The notes under the pieces: model-generated
Databases searched by the model: none
Seen by the model: only the letters and a program-made list of their open reading frames with translations
Told to the model about the DNA's origin: nothing
Translations under genes and position numbers: made by a program
Shown here: one piece after another, positions 5,242 through 6,771 of the stretch
Position numbering within the stretch: position 1 is the stretch's first letter
Layout of the letters: each line of letters begins with the position of its first letter
Assembly: GCA_013694495.1 (NCBI GenBank)
Contig: JACDCH010000294.1
Coordinates: forward strand, 1 to 6,771
Source of the DNA: Acidimicrobiia bacterium
GTDB lineage: Bacteria; Actinomycetota; Acidimicrobiia; Acidimicrobiales; JACDCH01
Reading direction: 5' to 3'
DNA: 6,771 nt

Positions 5242-6518
5242 GCGATACCGCGCCTGTCGTTCCCGCGCCTCCCGGCTCCGCGGTCGAGGCCGTCGACGAG
5301 GACACCCTGCGCCGGCTGGTGGCCCTGGCCCACACCCGGCCCCACCTCACGGCCGACGACATCGTCGCCGCCATCAGCGTCGAACTCGAGCCGGACCAGC
5401 TGGCCGAGGTCCACGAAGAGCTCGTCCGCCTCGGCGTCCGCATCGTCCTCGAGGACCAGCTCGAGGAGGAGATGGTCGACCTCGAGGTGCCCGACGCGAT
5501 GCTCGCCGCCCGCCGGCTGGTCCGTCGCCGGGCCCTGCGCACCTCTGTCGAACGGCCCAGCAACGACCGCGGCGGCTCCGCCGGCACCTCGTCCGACCCG
5601 GTCCGCATGTACCTGAAGGAGATCGGGCGCGTCCCGCTCCTGAACGCCCTCGAGGAGGTCGAGCTGGCCATGCGCATCGAGTCCGGGGCCATGGCCTCCG
5701 AGCGCCTGGCCGACCTCAACGCGTCGGGCGAGCTCCTCACGATGGAGTTCTCCGAGCGGCGCCGGGCGGAGCGGGCCGTGCGCGACGGCGAGGAGGCCAA
5801 GGGCGAGCTGATCCAGGCCAACCTGCGCCTGGTCGTGTCCATCGCCAAGCGCTACGTGGGGCGCGGGATGCTGTTCCTCGACCTCATCCAGGAGGGGAAC
5901 CTCGGCCTGATGCGGGCCGTCGAGAAGTTCGACTACACGAAGGGCTTCAAGTTCTCCACGTACGCCACGTGGTGGATCCGCCAGGCCATCACCCGAGCCA
6001 TCGCCGACCAGGCCCGCACGATCCGCATCCCCGTGCACATGGTCGAGTCGATCCACAAGGTGCACCGGGTGCAGCGCCAGATGCTCCAGGAGCTCGAGCG
6101 CGAGCCCACCATCGACGAGATCGCCGACAAGGTCGACATGACCCCGGTCCGGGTGCGCGAGATCCTGCGCATCTCCCAGGACCCGCTGTCGCTCGACTCA
6201 CCGGTGGGCGAGGAGGACGACAGCTTCCTCGGCGACTTCATCGCCGACACCGACGCCGAGGCCCCGGCCGAGGTGGCCGCCCGGCTCATGCTCAACTCCG
6301 CCGTCCTCGAGGCCCTCGGCGAGCTCAACGAGCGCGAGCAGCAGGTCGTGCGCCTCCGCTTCGGCCTGGAGGACGGCCAGGCCCGCACCCTCGAGGAGGT
6401 GGGCCGCGAGTTCGGCGTCACCCGCGAGCGCATCCGCCAGATCGAGTCGAAGACCCTGGCGAAGCTCCGTCACCCCCACCGCAGCCAGAAGCTCCGCGAC
6501 TACCTCGACGGGGAGTGA
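5238..6518 (+). CDS. rpoD: Principal RNA polymerase sigma factor (RpoD/SigA, sigma-70 family)
   Basis: This is the housekeeping sigma subunit that directs RNA polymerase to -10 and -35 promoter elements. At 426 residues it has every region of a group 1 sigma: a region 1.1-like domain (about 20-75, including PHLTADDIVAAI), region 1.2 (DPVRMYLKEIGRVPLL, 120-135), regions 2.1-2.4 (ANLRLVVSIAKRYVGRG, LDLIQEGNLGLMRAVEKFDY and TYATWWIRQAITRAI, 194-255), region 3 (IRIPVHMVESI from 262; PTIDEIA), the region 3.2 finger with DSFLGDFIADTD (328-339), and regions 4.1/4.2 (LNEREQQVVRLRFGL and VTRERIRQIESKTLAKLRHP, ending 414). Presence of region 1.1 and the intact region 2 support the principal rather than an alternative sigma. 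It lies 102 bases after dnaG, on the same strand, as in the macromolecular-synthesis operon. ATG at 5238 is preceded by a strong Shine-Dalgarno sequence and overlaps the end of a possible leader ORF. A convergent tRNA gene begins 32 bases beyond its stop. Confidence 0.98.
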   Translation: MSDTAPVVPAPPGSAVEAVDEDTLRRLVALAHTRPHLTADDIVAAISVELEPDQLAEVHEELVRLGVRIVLEDQLEEEMVDLEVPDAMLAARRLVRRRALRTSVERPSNDRGGSAGTSSDPVRMYLKEIGRVPLLNALEEVELAMRIESGAMASERLADLNASGELLTMEFSERRRAERAVRDGEEAKGELIQANLRLVVSIAKRYVGRGMLFLDLIQEGNLGLMRAVEKFDYTKGFKFSTYATWWIRQAITRAIADQARTIRIPVHMVESIHKVHRVQRQMLQELEREPTIDEIADKVDMTPVRVREILRISQDPLSLDSPVGEEDDSFLGDFIADTDAEAPAEVAARLMLNSAVLEALGELNEREQQVVRLRFGLEDGQARTLEEVGREFGVTRERIRQIESKTLAKLRHPHRSQKLRDYLDGE

Positions 6519-6525
6519 GCCCCCG

Positions 6526-6535
6526 CCGGCGCCGG
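6526..6535. terminator. Short GC palindrome between convergent rpoD and tRNA, weak terminator candidate
   Basis: CCGGCGCCGG is a perfect 10-base palindrome in the 32-base gap between rpoD and the tRNA 3' end. It has no loop and no T-tract on either strand, so as an intrinsic terminator it is unconvincing. It is the only symmetrical element in the gap. Confidence 0.2.
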
Positions 6536-6550
6536 TCGCGCTGCGGGTCG

Positions 6551-6623
6551 TGGGGCGGGTGGGGATCGAACCCACGCATCTCCGGTTATGAGCCGGGCGC
6601 TCTGACCACTGAGCTACCGCCCC
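6551..6623 (-). tRNA. tRNA with anticodon CAT, probably elongator tRNA-Met
   Basis: The reverse strand folds as a complete 73-base tRNA. The acceptor stem is GGGGCGG (6623-6617) with CCGCCCC (6558-6552), with discriminator A at 6551. The D arm is GCTC-AGTGGTCA-GAGC, and the T arm is GTGGG-TTCGATC-CCCAC. The anticodon loop is CTCATAA, with anticodon CAT on the minus strand (plus-strand bases 6588-6590). The first base pair is G-C and not the C-A mismatch of bacterial initiator tRNAs, so elongator Met is favoured; a lysidine-modified tRNA-Ile2 also carries CAT and cannot be excluded. The 3' CCA is not encoded, as usual in actinobacteria. The outermost anticodon-stem pair is a C-A mismatch (27/43). 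The gene converges on rpoD. Confidence 0.93.
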
Positions 6624-6771
6624 GCGCCGCCAGGATGGCACGGGCGGGGGAGCGTCGACGGCGCCGCACGAAGCGGCGCCTCATGGGGTGCTCGGAACGT
6701 CCCCCATACCCGTCGCCGAGATTTCGTTTCGACCGCCTCCGCCGGCCGAAACCCGCCACCGTGCTTCTTGG
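6624..6771. other. Non-coding or unassigned right end, upstream of the tRNA
   Basis: These 148 bases contain the hairpin at 6660-6680 and, at 6720-6732, a locally AT-richer patch (GATTTCGTTTCGA). Frames are open over parts of both strands, but they are arginine-rich and lack start signals or family resemblance. One minus-strand frame enters from the right edge and ends in TGA at 6683-6681 just before the hairpin, so the tail of a gene lying mainly outside the window is possible but not supported. The tRNA promoter should lie here; I see no clear -35/-10 pair. Confidence 0.4.
6660..6680. terminator. Perfect 8-bp hairpin, possible T-less terminator
   Basis: GGCGCCGC (6660-6667), loop ACGAA, GCGGCGCC (6673-6680). 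The stem is perfect and entirely G/C, the strongest hairpin of the window. No T-run follows on either strand. It could end minus-strand transcription arriving from the right, separating it from the tRNA gene, or plus-strand transcription passing rpoD. Confidence 0.35.

Noticed and set aside
3210..6065. Minus-strand open frame of 951 codons opposite dnaG and rpoD
   Set aside because: It is the antisense shadow of two certain genes, with repetitive composition and no recognisable domain.
6551..6623. tRNA as an integration (att) site for a mobile element
   Set aside because: No integrase gene and no direct repeat of the tRNA 3' end was found; its 3' end faces the intact rpoD gene.
6198..6641. 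Minus-strand open frame starting MPSWRRGAVAQWSER
   Set aside because: Its N-terminus is the translated tRNA gene, a common source of false proteins, and the rest is antisense to rpoD.
6726..6752. GTTTCG/CGAAAC inverted repeat near the right edge
   Set aside because: Only six base pairs across a 15-base loop and no context; not enough to call an operator or attachment site.

Overview
The window is a very GC-rich, densely packed piece of a bacterial chromosome. Codon third positions are almost all G or C. The gene pair dnaG-rpoD, the actinobacterial style of the DnaG N-terminus (MGIVDEDI) and the SigA-like sigma factor point to an actinobacterium, possibly of the class Acidimicrobiia. The class is a guess from sequence style, not from a search.

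Layout. On the minus strand, reading leftward from 1532, three genes overlap end to end: a small SnoaL/NTF2-like protein (1532-1146), an aminoglycoside-phosphotransferase-fold kinase (1149-136), and the N-terminus of a probable SAM-dependent methyltransferase (145 to the left edge). A 74-base divergent intergenic region (1533-1606) holds a symmetrical operator-like element. It is followed by the plus-strand genes: a class I SAM methyltransferase with an N-terminal winged-helix-like domain (1607-2659), a TylF/MycF-type O-methyltransferase that appears to have lost about 60 internal residues (2669-3292), DNA primase dnaG (3324-5135), and the principal sigma factor rpoD/sigA (5238-6518). A minus-strand tRNA with anticodon CAT (6551-6623) faces rpoD. 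The last 148 bases hold one strong hairpin and no gene I can support.

How the genes work together. dnaG and rpoD are housekeeping genes: primer synthesis at the replication fork and promoter recognition by RNA polymerase. Their adjacency is the remnant of the classical macromolecular-synthesis operon. The left half is accessory: up to three methyltransferases, a small-molecule kinase-like protein and a SnoaL-like protein, with no pathway identifiable from this window alone. No CRISPR array, insertion sequence, defence system or clearly new multi-gene system is visible. The points most worth a second look are the internally deleted TylF-like gene, the three-fold TGCA dyad between the divergent genes, the hairpin over the ribosome-binding site at 1593-1606, and an 18-codon leader ORF that overlaps the rpoD start codon by four bases.
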